In this document: one piece after another, positions 26,484 through 35,179 of the stretch
Layout: each line of letters starts with the position of its first letter
How positions within the stretch are numbered: the first letter of the stretch is position 1
Source: DATFVJ01 sp963826515
GTDB lineage: Bacteria > Actinomycetota > Actinomycetes > Streptosporangiales > Streptosporangiaceae
Assembly: GCA_963826515.1 (NCBI GenBank)
Contig: CAWGXI010000011.1
Coordinates: forward strand, 5,181-69,180
Direction of reading: 5' to 3'
Length of the DNA: 64,000 bases
Made by a program: the position numbers and the translations under genes
The notes under the pieces: generated by a model
Databases searched by the model: none
The model's input: the letters and a program-made list of their open reading frames with translations, nothing else
Told to the model about the DNA's origin: nothing

Positions 26484-27952
26484 ATCGAGCGCTGCGCCGC
26501 ATTTCGATCGCTAGCCTGGTGATGTTCGCCTTGCTACTGCTGAACGTCAACTATCTGCAGGCTTTCCAGGCCGACAGCCTGACGAGCAAGCCGTCGAATG
26601 TGCGCGCGTTCGAGCAGCAGTTCCAGCAGCAGCGCGGCCAGATCGTCGCGGCCGACGGCACCGTCCTGGCGAAGTCCGTGCCGACCAAGAATGTGATCTA
26701 CAAGTTCCAGCGGCAGTACCCGCACGGCCGCGAATACGCCCCGGTCACCGGCTACGACTCCATCTTCGGGGCGAGCGGGCTCGAGCTTACCGAGGATAAG
26801 CTGCTTTCCGGCAACGACCCGAAATTGCTGGTCCGCAACTTCGTGAACCTGATCACCGGCAAGAAGCCGCAGGGGGCCCAGGTCGTCACCACGATTGATC
26901 CCAAGACGCAGACCGCGGCCTACAAGAACCTGCTCGCTACAGGCTTGTCGGGAGGCGTCGTCGCATTGGACCCGAAGACGGGCGCGATACTCGCCCTCGC
27001 GTCAGTGCCGACCTTTGACCCGAACAGCTACGCGACGTTCAGCGGCACAAAGCTCGACAAGATCGACGCCGCCTACCGTAAGAGCCCGGCGCAACCCCTG
27101 CTCAACCGTGCGATCAACGAGACCTACCCACCGGGTTCCACTTTCAAGGTAGTGACGAGCTCCGCGCTGTTCTCCTCGGGCAAGTTCACGCCGGACACGG
27201 TGGTGAACGCGCCGACGGTGCTCAAGCTGCCCGGCAGCACCGCGACGTTGATCAACTTCGACGGGGAGGCCTGCGGGTCGGGCAATGTACCGATCATTTA
27301 CGCGTTCACCGTGTCGTGTAATACCGCTTTCGGCGGCCTCGGCATGAAGATCGGCGGCCCAGCCCTGCATGATCAGGCGAACAAGTTCGGCATGAACGAC
27401 CCGAACCTGACGATCCCGCTACCCGTGTCAGCAAGTACCACGCCGCTGCTGATTAACGACCCGCCACATGTCGCTCAGTCGGCGATCGGCCAGTTCGACG
27501 ACACGGTGACGCCGCTGCAGGAGGCCATGTTCTCCGCGGGAATCGCCAATGGGGGCACGCTCATGAAGCCTTACCTTGTGCAGAAGGTGGAGGCGCAGGA
27601 CCTGTCCAGCGTCGAGTCGGCCACGCAGAAGCCGCTTTCCCAGGCAGTGAGCGGTGCGGTGGCCGGTGAGGTGAAGAGAATGATGCTGAGCGTGGTGCAA
27701 AACCCGTCTGGGACCGCCCATGCCGCCACGGCTGATCTGCAGGCCGCGGGCATCGAGGTCGGAGCGAAGACCGGGACGGCGCAGAATGGGATTAACAACA
27801 CGGGCTTGGACGATGCCGTTTTCACCTGCTTCGCACAGTCTGGCAACCAGCAGATCGCAGTCGGCGTCGTGGTTAAGGGGGGCGGTCAGGGCGCGGATGC
27901 GGCCGCACCCATAGCCGTGGCAGTCATCAAGGCGTACCTGGGGCAGCAATGA
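26480..27952 (+). CDS. pbpA: Class B penicillin-binding protein PbpA
   Basis: 490 residues. One N-terminal membrane helix (SLVMFALLLLNVNYLQAFQ), a PBP dimerisation region and a transpeptidase domain with the three active-site motifs STFK (in PPGSTFKVV), SCN (in FTVSCNTAF) and KTG (in GAKTGTAQ). It cross-links peptidoglycan outside the membrane, partnered with RodA. Start GTG 26480 overlaps the rodA stop; the stop overlaps the pknA start. Confidence 0.95.
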   Translation: MNRALRRISIASLVMFALLLLNVNYLQAFQADSLTSKPSNVRAFEQQFQQQRGQIVAADGTVLAKSVPTKNVIYKFQRQYPHGREYAPVTGYDSIFGASGLELTEDKLLSGNDPKLLVRNFVNLITGKKPQGAQVVTTIDPKTQTAAYKNLLATGLSGGVVALDPKTGAILALASVPTFDPNSYATFSGTKLDKIDAAYRKSPAQPLLNRAINETYPPGSTFKVVTSSALFSSGKFTPDTVVNAPTVLKLPGSTATLINFDGEACGSGNVPIIYAFTVSCNTAFGGLGMKIGGPALHDQANKFGMNDPNLTIPLPVSASTTPLLINDPPHVAQSAIGQFDDTVTPLQEAMFSAGIANGGTLMKPYLVQKVEAQDLSSVESATQKPLSQAVSGAVAGEVKRMMLSVVQNPSGTAHAATADLQAAGIEVGAKTGTAQNGINNTGLDDAVFTCFAQSGNQQIAVGVVVKGGGQGADAAAPIAVAVIKAYLGQQ

Positions 27953-29820
27953 GCGGAACCGGTCCAATCAGCGGATCTCCTGTCGGACCCGACGGTCAGG
28001 CGGCCGGTGGACATGCCCCAGACCAGGAGGGACCAGGAGCGACGCGGCACCTGGCCGGCCCCGCTGGCCCGCCGGCCCCGCTGGCGGCTCCGGTCCCGCC
28101 GGTCCCGCTGGCCGCTCCGGTCCCGCCGAATCTGCTGACCCCGACGGCCAGGACCCCACCGACCCCGGTATCCGGGCGAGCAGGCAGCACCTCGCCGATC
28201 TGGAGGGTTACGACCCCGCCGACCCCGCCGACCCCGCACGACCCCGCCAACCCCGGCTCTTATGGCCAGGCACCCGGTGCGTACTCCGCCGGCCCAGGCA
28301 GCCCTTACCAAGCCGATGCAGCGGGCGAGGCAGGCCGGCAGTACTTTGAAGACCCCGATGGCCGGGCGGGCGGCCCAGGTGATCCCGACGGCATGGTGGG
28401 CGTTCTGCTCAGCTCCAGGTACCGGCTGGAGCAGCGGATTGCGGCGGGCGGCATGGGTGAGGTCTGGCGCGGGACCGACATGGTGCTCGGCCGGCCGGTG
28501 GCAGTCAAGCTGCTCAGGCACGCCTACATCGGCGACGAGTCGCTGGCGTCACGGTTTCGCGCCGAGGCGCGCTACGCCGCGTCACTGTCTCATCCTGGGA
28601 TCGCGCAGGTGTTCGACTACGGGGAACAGGACACCCGCGCCGCTGGCGGCTCGGGCGGCGGTGCCTACCTCGTCATGGAACTGGTTCCAGGCGAGCCGCT
28701 TTCCGCCATCCTCGCCCGCACCGGCGGCCTATCCCCCGAGGTGACACTCGACATCATCGGCCAGGCAGCCGGCGCGCTCCAGGCGGCGCACGCGGCCGGC
28801 ATCGTGCACCGCGACATCAAGCCGGGCAATCTCCTGGTAACGGCGGATGGCCGGGTGAAGATCACCGACTTCGGCATCGCCAGGGCCGTACAGGCCGCCC
28901 AGGCCGGTCACCTGACCCAGACCGGAATGGTCATGGGCACCGCGCAGTACGTGTCGCCGGAGCAGGCGAGCGGGCTGCGGGTGACGCACGCGTCCGATGT
29001 CTACTCGCTTGGTGTCGTCGCCTACGAGTGCCTGGCGGGCGCGCCGCCGTTTGCCGCCGATGCCCTGATCGCGCTTGCGCTCGCGCACGTGCGTGAGGTG
29101 CCGCCGCCGCTGCCGCCGAGCGTTCCTCCGCTGGTGAGCGACATGGTGATGCGGATGCTCGCCAAACGGCCTGAGGACAGGCCCGCCAGCGCGCAGGCGG
29201 TGGCTGATCGCGCGAATGTCCTCCGCGACCTGCTGCCCGACACGGCCGGGCCTGGCCTGGCTGACATGGCGTCCGAGGACGCGGCGACGTGGTTCGCGGA
29301 AGAGCCGGCGACCAACCCCCGGTTGCATGACGGCGCCACGACCCGGATACCAATTAATGATCCCGAACGGCGGCCGCGAACGCGACTTCAGCCAGGTCAC
29401 CGGCGTGCCCTCGTGGTGGCCGCCCTGAGCGTTGCCATCGTGGCAGTAGGTGGCGTCACCACTGCGCTGATGCTGAACAGTCACCATGCGACGCCCGCCG
29501 ACGGGCCCGCCACCGCGTCTGCGAGCGCGAGCCCGCATCCCACTCAATCCGCTCACCACGTCGTGCCGAACACCCCCAGCCAGACCATGCCCGCGGTCGT
29601 ACCTTTCAGCCCGTCCGCGCCGCCGCCGCCGAGCCCGACCTTCGCGCCGTCGTCACCGAGCCCGGCCGCCGTCGCAAGCCCGACGCTCACGCCGACTCCC
29701 ACACCGACTCCCACGCCGACATCACCGGCACCGACATCACCGGCGCCGACATCACCGGCACTGACATCACCGGCGCCGACGTCGAAGGCACAGGCGACGA
29801 CGCCCCCGTCAACCCCGTAG
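27949..29820 (+). CDS. pknA: PknA-type Ser/Thr protein kinase with long N-terminal extension
   Basis: 623 residues. The first 145 or so are low-complexity proline/alanine/glycine, absent from mycobacterial PknA. The kinase domain follows: YRLEQRIAAGGMGEVW (P-loop), VAVKLL (lysine), HRDIKPGNLL (catalytic loop) and TDFGIARA (DFG). A membrane helix lies near 480-505, and the tail is Pro/Thr/Ser rich with no PASTA domains. It controls growth and division with PknB. The ATGA overlap with pbpA fixes this start, so the extension is probably translated. Confidence 0.92.
   Translation: MSGTGPISGSPVGPDGQAAGGHAPDQEGPGATRHLAGPAGPPAPLAAPVPPVPLAAPVPPNLLTPTARTPPTPVSGRAGSTSPIWRVTTPPTPPTPHDPANPGSYGQAPGAYSAGPGSPYQADAAGEAGRQYFEDPDGRAGGPGDPDGMVGVLLSSRYRLEQRIAAGGMGEVWRGTDMVLGRPVAVKLLRHAYIGDESLASRFRAEARYAASLSHPGIAQVFDYGEQDTRAAGGSGGGAYLVMELVPGEPLSAILARTGGLSPEVTLDIIGQAAGALQAAHAAGIVHRDIKPGNLLVTADGRVKITDFGIARAVQAAQAGHLTQTGMVMGTAQYVSPEQASGLRVTHASDVYSLGVVAYECLAGAPPFAADALIALALAHVREVPPPLPPSVPPLVSDMVMRMLAKRPEDRPASAQAVADRANVLRDLLPDTAGPGLADMASEDAATWFAEEPATNPRLHDGATTRIPINDPERRPRTRLQPGHRRALVVAALSVAIVAVGGVTTALMLNSHHATPADGPATASASASPHPTQSAHHVVPNTPSQTMPAVVPFSPSAPPPPSPTFAPSSPSPAAVASPTLTPTPTPTPTPTSPAPTSPAPTSPALTSPAPTSKAQATTPPSTP
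29695..29790 (+). repeat. Coding tandem repeats in the pknA tail
   Basis: Short units (ACTCCCACACCG, then 15-mers of the form GACATCACCGGCACC) encode alternating PT and TSPAP peptides in the extracellular part of the kinase. All are in frame. Confidence 0.8.
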
Positions 29821-29884
29821 GCTCGCGGTGACGCCCGGATCGCAGGGATCGCTGGATGAAGAAGACGCAGGACGTTAAGGATAA

Positions 29885-31675
29885 GTGCGAGATATGAGTC
29901 AGGCTCGGCTCCTCGGTGGCCGTTACGAACTCGACGGGGTCGTCGGGCGCGGCGGCATGGCCGAGGTCTACCGTGCGCGTGACCTTCGCCTTGACCGCAT
30001 CGTCGCGGTCAAGACCTTGCGTGATGATCTGGCACGGGACCAGACGTTCCAGGCGCGTTTCCGCCGTGAGGCACAGTCAGCCGCCTCGCTCAATCACCCG
30101 TCGATCATCGCGGTCTACGACACCGGTGAGGACATGGTGGGCCCGATCACGGTCCCGTACATCGTGATGGAGTACGTGGACGGCCGCACTCTGCGCGACC
30201 TGCTCCGCGACGACCGGCGGCTGCTGCCTGAACGCGCACTCGAGATCGTCGACGGCGTCCTGCGTGCCCTCGACTACAGTCACCGCAACGGCATCGTGCA
30301 CCGCGACATCAAGCCGGCGAACGTCATGCTGACGCCCACCGGCGACGTGAAGGTCATGGACTTCGGCATCGCCCGCGCGCTGAGCGACAGCCAGGTCACC
30401 ATGACCCAGACCGCCCAGGTGATCGGCACCGCGCAATACCTGTCACCCGAACAGGCCCGGGGCGAACGGGTGGATGCCCGTAGCGACCTGTACTCGACCG
30501 GATGCCTGCTGTACGAACTGCTCACCGGCCAGCCGCCGTTCAGCGGTGACTCGCCGGTGGCGATCGCCTACCAGCATGTCCGGGAGAATCCGGTGCCGCC
30601 GTCGCAAATCGACCCGGAGATACCCCGCTGGGCGGACGCGATCGTGCTCAAGGCCATGGCCAAGAGCCCGGCTGACCGCTATCAGAACGCCGCAGAGATG
30701 CGCGCCGATATACAGCGTGCGATGTCGGGCATGCCGGTCTCCGCGCCGCCGACCGAAATGCTGCAGCACACCCAGCGGGCAGGTGGCGCGACCATGGTGG
30801 CGCCGCCGACCAGTGCGATACCTGGTTACCAGTACGGACCGCCAGAAGAACCGCCGCAAGGTGGCAGGCGCCGCCGCGCATTGCTCTGGGCGCTGTTCGC
30901 CGTGCTCGTACTCGGCACCGTCGCGGCCGTGGCGTACTTCCTGCTGGCCGGGGGCGGCAAGAAGTACGCGGTGCCCGACGTCACCGGGCTGACCTTGAGC
31001 CAGGCGGAAAAGCAGATTGTGGCGAACCATCTGCAGCCGCAGGTTGTCAATCAGACGTCAGCGACCGTGCAGAAGAACCACGTCATCAGTACCAGCCCGT
31101 CCGCCGGCTCCCTGCTCGCGGCCAACTCCGTTGTCAAGGTAGCAGTCTCCGCGGGCCAAAAGCAGATAGCGGTACCTGACGTGGTTGGCGAGGATTCGAA
31201 TACGGCGCAGAACAAGCTGACGGCCGCGGGTCTCAACCCGGAAATCAATACTGTGCGCTCGAGCAAACAGGCCGGGACTGTGGTGAAGCAGACTCCCGTC
31301 GCCGGCGCCTTGGTCGACTCGAACGCCACCGTCACCCTTGATGTGTCCGGCGGCGGTACGACCGTGCAATCGGTGATCTCGGATCCGGTCGACACGGCGA
31401 AGAACATCTTGCAGGGGCAGGGATTCCAGGTGAAGGTAGTCGAAACGCCCGGCCCTTCCACCGCTGCCGTGGGCACCGTGTATACGCAGAACCCGCAGGG
31501 CGGCGCCACGTTGACGCCCGGCGCCACGGTCACGATCTACGTCCAGCCCGCGCCGCCAACCACACCACCCACGTCATCGTCGCCGACGCCAACGGCAACC
31601 GTTACACCCACGCCTACCGTTACCGCGACACCGACCGGCCAGGGTCAGACTCAGGGGCAGAGCCCGCCCCAGTAA
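29885..31675 (+). CDS. pknB: PknB-type Ser/Thr kinase with PASTA domains
   Basis: 596 residues. Kinase domain about 12-275 with VVGRGGMAEVYRARD, VAVKTL, HRDIKPANVM and MDFGIARA. A membrane helix is near 338-360 (ALLWALFAVLVLGTVAAVAY). Three extracellular PASTA-like repeats follow: VPDVTGLTLSQAEKQI, VPDVVGEDSNTAQNKL and a divergent third (ISDPVDTAKNIL), then a Pro/Thr tail. PASTA domains bind muropeptides or lipid II. GTG 29885 and ATG 29894 are both possible starts; AAGGA at 29876 fits either imperfectly. 64 bases separate it from pknA. Confidence 0.94.
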   Translation: MRDMSQARLLGGRYELDGVVGRGGMAEVYRARDLRLDRIVAVKTLRDDLARDQTFQARFRREAQSAASLNHPSIIAVYDTGEDMVGPITVPYIVMEYVDGRTLRDLLRDDRRLLPERALEIVDGVLRALDYSHRNGIVHRDIKPANVMLTPTGDVKVMDFGIARALSDSQVTMTQTAQVIGTAQYLSPEQARGERVDARSDLYSTGCLLYELLTGQPPFSGDSPVAIAYQHVRENPVPPSQIDPEIPRWADAIVLKAMAKSPADRYQNAAEMRADIQRAMSGMPVSAPPTEMLQHTQRAGGATMVAPPTSAIPGYQYGPPEEPPQGGRRRRALLWALFAVLVLGTVAAVAYFLLAGGGKKYAVPDVTGLTLSQAEKQIVANHLQPQVVNQTSATVQKNHVISTSPSAGSLLAANSVVKVAVSAGQKQIAVPDVVGEDSNTAQNKLTAAGLNPEINTVRSSKQAGTVVKQTPVAGALVDSNATVTLDVSGGGTTVQSVISDPVDTAKNILQGQGFQVKVVETPGPSTAAVGTVYTQNPQGGATLTPGATVTIYVQPAPPTTPPTSSSPTPTATVTPTPTVTATPTGQGQTQGQSPPQ

Positions 31676-31694
31676 GCCGCCCTAAGCCGCTGGC

Positions 31695-31733
31695 GCGCCG
31701 CGCGCGGGGTACTGCGTCATCAGCGCGCGGCGC
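31695..31733. terminator. Hairpin between convergent pknB and the small membrane gene
   Basis: Perfect 11-bp arms (GCGCCGCGCGC and its complement) around a 17-base loop, 20 bases after the pknB stop. Its position between convergent genes suits a bidirectional terminator; there is no T-tract. Confidence 0.5.
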
Positions 31734-31793
31734 TTCGTCGCGCGGGCGGCATTCTCGCCGCTGCTAGCCTGGCCGCTGCGAGGCCGATACGCC

Positions 31794-31952
31794 CTAGCCG
31801 GTGACGCCTACCCGGTCGACGGGCAGGTGCAGTGCGGCCCATGGGAACACGAAGTACCACAGCACGGCGACGACGAGGGCGACCATTAGCATCAGCGAGA
31901 AGACCTTGCTGCCCGGGCCGCCAGGGAGCCGGCGCCACAGCCATTCGTACAA
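31794..31952 (-). CDS. Small single-span membrane protein downstream of sortase
   Basis: 52 residues starting YEWLWRRLPGG after a TTG codon, then a strong membrane helix (VFSLMLMVALVVAVLWYFVF) and a short polar tail ending VGVTG. The TTG lies three bases after the sortase stop, so it is likely co-translated. Tiny proteins of this pattern follow class E sortase genes in other actinomycetes; function unknown. Translated by hand from the sequence. Confidence 0.7.
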   Translation of the reverse strand: MYEWLWRRLPGGPGSKVFSLMLMVALVVAVLWYFVFPWAALHLPVDRVGVTG

Positions 31953-31955
31953 GGC

Positions 31956-32612
31956 TCAGCCCGCCACGACGTGCCGCGGCTGCGCACTGGCCAGCCGGCC
32001 AAACACGATGATCCGATGCGTGCCCGTCCACGGCGGGTCGCACGTGATGAGAGTGATCATCCGTTGCCGTGGCCGAGCGTGCGGATGACCGGGCACGGGA
32101 TCGAGGACGCTGGTATCCGCCGGAAGCACCTCCCGCTTGCCTGTGACGAGGTATTCGTACTTGTTGACGCTGGTAACGATCAGGACGCGATCGCCCGCCG
32201 CAAGCAAAGGCAGGTCGTAAAAGGGGTTGCCCGCAGTGACCCTGTGGGCGGCGATGGCGAAGTTTCCGACCCGGCCGGGCAGGGCGGTGCCTGGCACGTG
32301 ACCGGGCCCGAGCGCAAGTTGCGGCAGGCCCGTGCCTTCGACGACGGCGAAGCGCCAGTGCCCGCCAAGGCGCGGGATCTCGATGAATGCGAATGGCTTG
32401 CCAAGCACAGGGTGAATGGGGTCGCGAAGGGGACGCCTGGAGTGGGCCTGGACTACCGGCTGGCGCCACTGGCGGTGCAGTTGTGTCGTGAAGGCGTGCT
32501 GTGCGCGGCTTGCTTGAATGCCGGTTCCCCAGATCAGGTAGCCGACGAACAGGAGCGTGATCGAGCCCAGGGTGAGGCAAAGCTCTCCGAAGACACGCAG
32601 GGAGGTTCGCAC
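31956..32612 (-). CDS. srtE: Class E sortase
   Basis: 218 residues. An N-terminal membrane anchor (LCLTLGSITLLFVGYLIWG) is followed by a sortase beta-barrel with the catalytic histidine in AIAAHRVT, the cysteine in LITCDPPWTGTHR and the arginine in HRIIVFGRL. Sortases cut LAXTG-type signals and attach proteins to peptidoglycan; class E is the actinobacterial housekeeping group. No substrate with a sorting signal was recognised here. Confidence 0.93.
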   Translation of the reverse strand: MRTSLRVFGELCLTLGSITLLFVGYLIWGTGIQASRAQHAFTTQLHRQWRQPVVQAHSRRPLRDPIHPVLGKPFAFIEIPRLGGHWRFAVVEGTGLPQLALGPGHVPGTALPGRVGNFAIAAHRVTAGNPFYDLPLLAAGDRVLIVTSVNKYEYLVTGKREVLPADTSVLDPVPGHPHARPRQRMITLITCDPPWTGTHRIIVFGRLASAQPRHVVAG

Positions 32613-32924
32613 TTTATGAGACCACCGCTAACGCAACGTTGACGACCCGGCGAACCCGGTTCCTGGCCCGCCGTGATCCTGCTGAGTTCCCACCGTGTGC
32701 CTAGCCGTGTGCCAAGCCCGCAGCTACCTTGGTGCTCGCTGTACAGCCTGCGGGAATGGTTGCCGCTACAGAGCGTACATGAATCGTCGCGTACAGGTAA
32801 CCACCCAGCGGAGAACGGCGGGACCTATCCCCGAGATCGATGCCGAGGCTCTTCCGCGCCGATCCGCCCTATCCACTGCCACCAGCAACTACCCTTACCG
32901 GCAGGACCCAACCAGGAGACGACC
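32613..32924. other. Divergent intergenic region, srtE to crgA
   Basis: 312 bases between divergent genes that must hold both promoters. No clear -10/-35 pair or palindrome was singled out. Only the crgA ribosome binding site (AGGAG at 32914-32918) is evident. Confidence 0.5.
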
Positions 32925-33173
32925 GTGCCCAAGTCCCGCGTACGCAAGAAGGCGGTCTACACGCCACCGCCACGATCCAGCAAAGCCAAGGTCAGCCCGC
33001 GGTGGCTGGTACCTGTGATGGTGTTCTGCTTGCTGTTCGGGCTTGCCTGGATCGCCGTGTTCTACATTACGAGCGGCGACATCCCGGTGATGAGCGCGAT
33101 AGGAAACTGGAACCTGCTCGTCGGGTTCGCCTTCATCATCAGCGGCGTCGCGCTGTCGACTCGCTGGCGCTGA
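32925..33173 (+). CDS. crgA: Cell division protein CrgA
   Basis: 82 residues, typical CrgA: basic N-terminus (PKSRVRKKAVYTPPP), helix 1 (WLVPVMVFCLLFGLAWIAVFY), a short loop with IPVMSAIGNWN, and helix 2 to the end. CrgA is an actinobacterial membrane protein that recruits or modulates FtsZ, FtsQ, FtsI and CwsA at the septum. The GTG at 32925 has AGGAG six bases upstream; the longer frame to 32673 lacks similarity. Confidence 0.95.
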   Translation: MPKSRVRKKAVYTPPPRSSKAKVSPRWLVPVMVFCLLFGLAWIAVFYITSGDIPVMSAIGNWNLLVGFAFIISGVALSTRWR

Positions 33174-33224
33174 GCACCCCAGGCTGGCGGGCAAGGCCCA
33201 TGCGGCAAGCCCGGCGGGCGCGGG

Positions 33225-33328
33225 CCCGGCTGGCACGCCCGGCTGGCACGCCCGGCTGGCACGCCCGGCTGGCACGCCCGGCTGGCACGCCCGGCTGGCA
33301 CGCCCGGCTGGCACGCCCGGCTGGCACC
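33225..33328. repeat. 13-bp tandem repeat, eight units
   Basis: Seven perfect copies and one variant of CCCGGCTGGCACG begin about 50 bases after the crgA stop. The unit is not a multiple of three, so all frames give the same cycling peptide; this is not coding. No spacers, so not CRISPR. Confidence 0.95.
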
Positions 33329-33449
33329 GGGCCCGGCGGGCACGACCGGCCGGCGGCAGGGGCCCGCAAGGCTGAGCGGAAGAGGGAGCTGGACCCCGAC
33401 ACGGATAGGGTGGCTCGCGGCTTACACGCCTGTAATTCGATCCACAAAT

Positions 33450-33523
33450 TTGTCCACAACCTGTGGATAACTCGCCGGGATCGCTGGCGGGGCGGGGGTA
33501 CGCCATCCACATCCTGTGGACTG
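33450..33523. promoter_or_regulatory. Cluster of DnaA-box-like sites
   Basis: Two perfect consensus boxes sit as an inverted pair: TTGTCCACA at 33450-33458 and TTATCCACA (complement) at 33462-33470. Weaker relatives are at 33504-33512 (CATCCACAT) and 33515-33523 (complement CAGTCCACA). They lie between crgA and the rhomboid gene, a position not known to me as an origin. Confidence 0.6.
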
Positions 33524-33574
33524 GGGGACAGGCCCAGGCCATCAAGGGTCAGGGTGTCAGCTAGCCAGGGCGCA

Positions 33575-34483
33575 TTAGGTGGTCAACTGGTGCGTGCGGG
33601 CTATCGTGGCCAGGACAAGCACCGCCAGCAACAACACCGTGGCCCCTGCCTGCACGATCGTGCGCTGATTCCGCGGGGCATAGGCATAGGCGGCCGTGAG
33701 AGCCGCGCCCGTGATGAGCCCACCCACGTGCGCTTGCCATGCGATACCAGGAATCGTGAAGCTGATCACCAAGTTGATGCCGATCAGCACGAGGATCCCC
33801 CTGGCGTCCGCGCGCAACCGCCTGGCCACCACGAACCACGCTCCGAACAAGCCGAAGATGGCACCTGAAGCGCCCACGGACAGCACGTTCGGAGCGCCGA
33901 GATAATAGAAGAGCACCGAGCCGCCGAGGGCGCTCATCAGGTACACGACGGTGAAACGCAGGCGGCCGAGCGCAAGCTCGAGCGATGGGCCCACCACAAC
34001 GAGGGCCCACATGTTGAACAGGATGTGCAGCGGGGTTGTGGCGTGCAGGAAAGCCCCGGTGATGAGCCGGTAGTACTGGTGGTCCGCTACCCCAATCCAC
34101 TGGCCGCTGAGCGCATCCGGCTTCAGGCCAATCATCGCGAAGTGATAAATGATCTTGTTGTTGGCCAGTTCGAAGAGATATATGGCGACGTTCAGGCCGA
34201 CGAGTACCCACGTCACCCGGGCAGTCGCAGCGACACGGCCGCCAAAGACAGTCCGGGCCTGCGGGATACTGCGGCTGCCTTCGTGCACACACTCGACGCA
34301 CTGCTGACCTACAGGGGCGCTGCGGAGGCAGTCCGGGCACGCGTGGCGGCCGCAGCGCACGCATGACACGTACGTCTCCCGGCCCGGGTGCCGGAAACAG
34401 GTCGGAACCTGGGGTTCGCTGCCCGTGTCGCTGTCGGTATCGGGGGCGTTCAAATTGCTATCCGGCGGTTGTGCCTGGGCCAC
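33575..34483 (-). CDS. Rhomboid-family intramembrane serine protease
   Basis: About 302 residues. An N-terminal zinc-ribbon-like cluster (CFRHP, CVRC, CPDC, CVEC) precedes six or seven helices. The catalytic serine is in GASGAIFGLFGAW and the histidine in AWQAHVGGLITG. HILFNMWALVVVGPSLE is the family loop before the active-site helix. Rhomboids cleave membrane proteins within the bilayer; substrate unknown. A GTG at 34483 is preferred; the open frame goes on to 34513. Either way the 5' end overlaps the end of ppiA. Confidence 0.9.
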   Translation of the reverse strand: MAQAQPPDSNLNAPDTDSDTGSEPQVPTCFRHPGRETYVSCVRCGRHACPDCLRSAPVGQQCVECVHEGSRSIPQARTVFGGRVAATARVTWVLVGLNVAIYLFELANNKIIYHFAMIGLKPDALSGQWIGVADHQYYRLITGAFLHATTPLHILFNMWALVVVGPSLELALGRLRFTVVYLMSALGGSVLFYYLGAPNVLSVGASGAIFGLFGAWFVVARRLRADARGILVLIGINLVISFTIPGIAWQAHVGGLITGAALTAAYAYAPRNQRTIVQAGATVLLLAVLVLATIARTHQLTT

Positions 34484-34994
34484 GTTCAACCGTAACCGAT
34501 TCCAGCACCACATCTTCCACCGGGCGATCCTGCTGGCCCGTCTTCAGCTGGCTGATCCGGTCGACCACGTCGCTGCCCTCGATCACCTCACCGAAAATGG
34601 TGTGCTTTCGATTCAGCCACGGCGTCGGCCCCACCGTGATGAAGAACTGCGAGCCGTTAGTGCCAGGCCCGGCGTTGGCCATCGCGAGGAGGTACGGGCG
34701 GTCGAATACGAGATCAGGATGGATCTCGTCGGCGAACTTATAGCCGGGGCCGCCCGTGCCCGTGCCGAGCGGGTCCCCACCCTGGATCATGAAGCTGGGG
34801 ATCACCCGATGAAAGATCGTGCCGTCGTACAACTTCGTGTTGGTGTGCTGGCCGGTTCTGGGGTCTTTCCAGTCGCGCCCGCCCTCGGCGAGTTCGGTGA
34901 AGTTGCGCACCGTCTTCGGCGCCTGGTCCGGAAATAGCCGCACCACGACCGTACCGTGGTTGGTCTGCAACGTTGCGATGAGCGTATCTGTCAT
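34458..34994 (-). CDS. ppiA: Cyclophilin-type peptidyl-prolyl isomerase
   Basis: 178 residues, one cyclophilin domain without signal peptide, so cytoplasmic. FHRVIPSFMIQGGDP includes the catalytic arginine; MANAGPGTNGSQFFI and TIFGEVIEG are the other family blocks. It interconverts proline peptide bonds. MTDTLIATLQ at 34994 is chosen over the longer frame. Confidence 0.95.
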   Translation of the reverse strand: MTDTLIATLQTNHGTVVVRLFPDQAPKTVRNFTELAEGGRDWKDPRTGQHTNTKLYDGTIFHRVIPSFMIQGGDPLGTGTGGPGYKFADEIHPDLVFDRPYLLAMANAGPGTNGSQFFITVGPTPWLNRKHTIFGEVIEGSDVVDRISQLKTGQQDRPVEDVVLESVTVERGPGTTAG

Positions 34995-35179
34995 GCATCG
35001 CATCCTCCCACGTGCGGACAAGTGCTGCCGCTCTTAGCACCTGCGTGCGTTAGCCGTCCTGGTGCCTGGGTACTCACGGTGATGCAGGCAATTGCACTAG
35101 CGGAGGGCCACCGCACCGGGGCAGGGTTGGCGTAGGCCAACGTGAGAAGCTTGCCAGAAAGCCAATCCGGGAGGATGAG

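Noticed and set aside
31720..32580. 286-codon minus-strand frame overlapping srtE
   Set aside because: Different frame from the sortase, arginine-rich, and it would also overlap the small membrane gene.
33225..33328. CRISPR-like array
   Set aside because: Units are 13 bases, contiguous and without spacers; no cas genes.
33450..33523. Chromosomal origin oriC
   Set aside because: Only two strong boxes; dnaA and dnaN are not adjacent and the gap is short. Kept as a DnaA-box cluster only.
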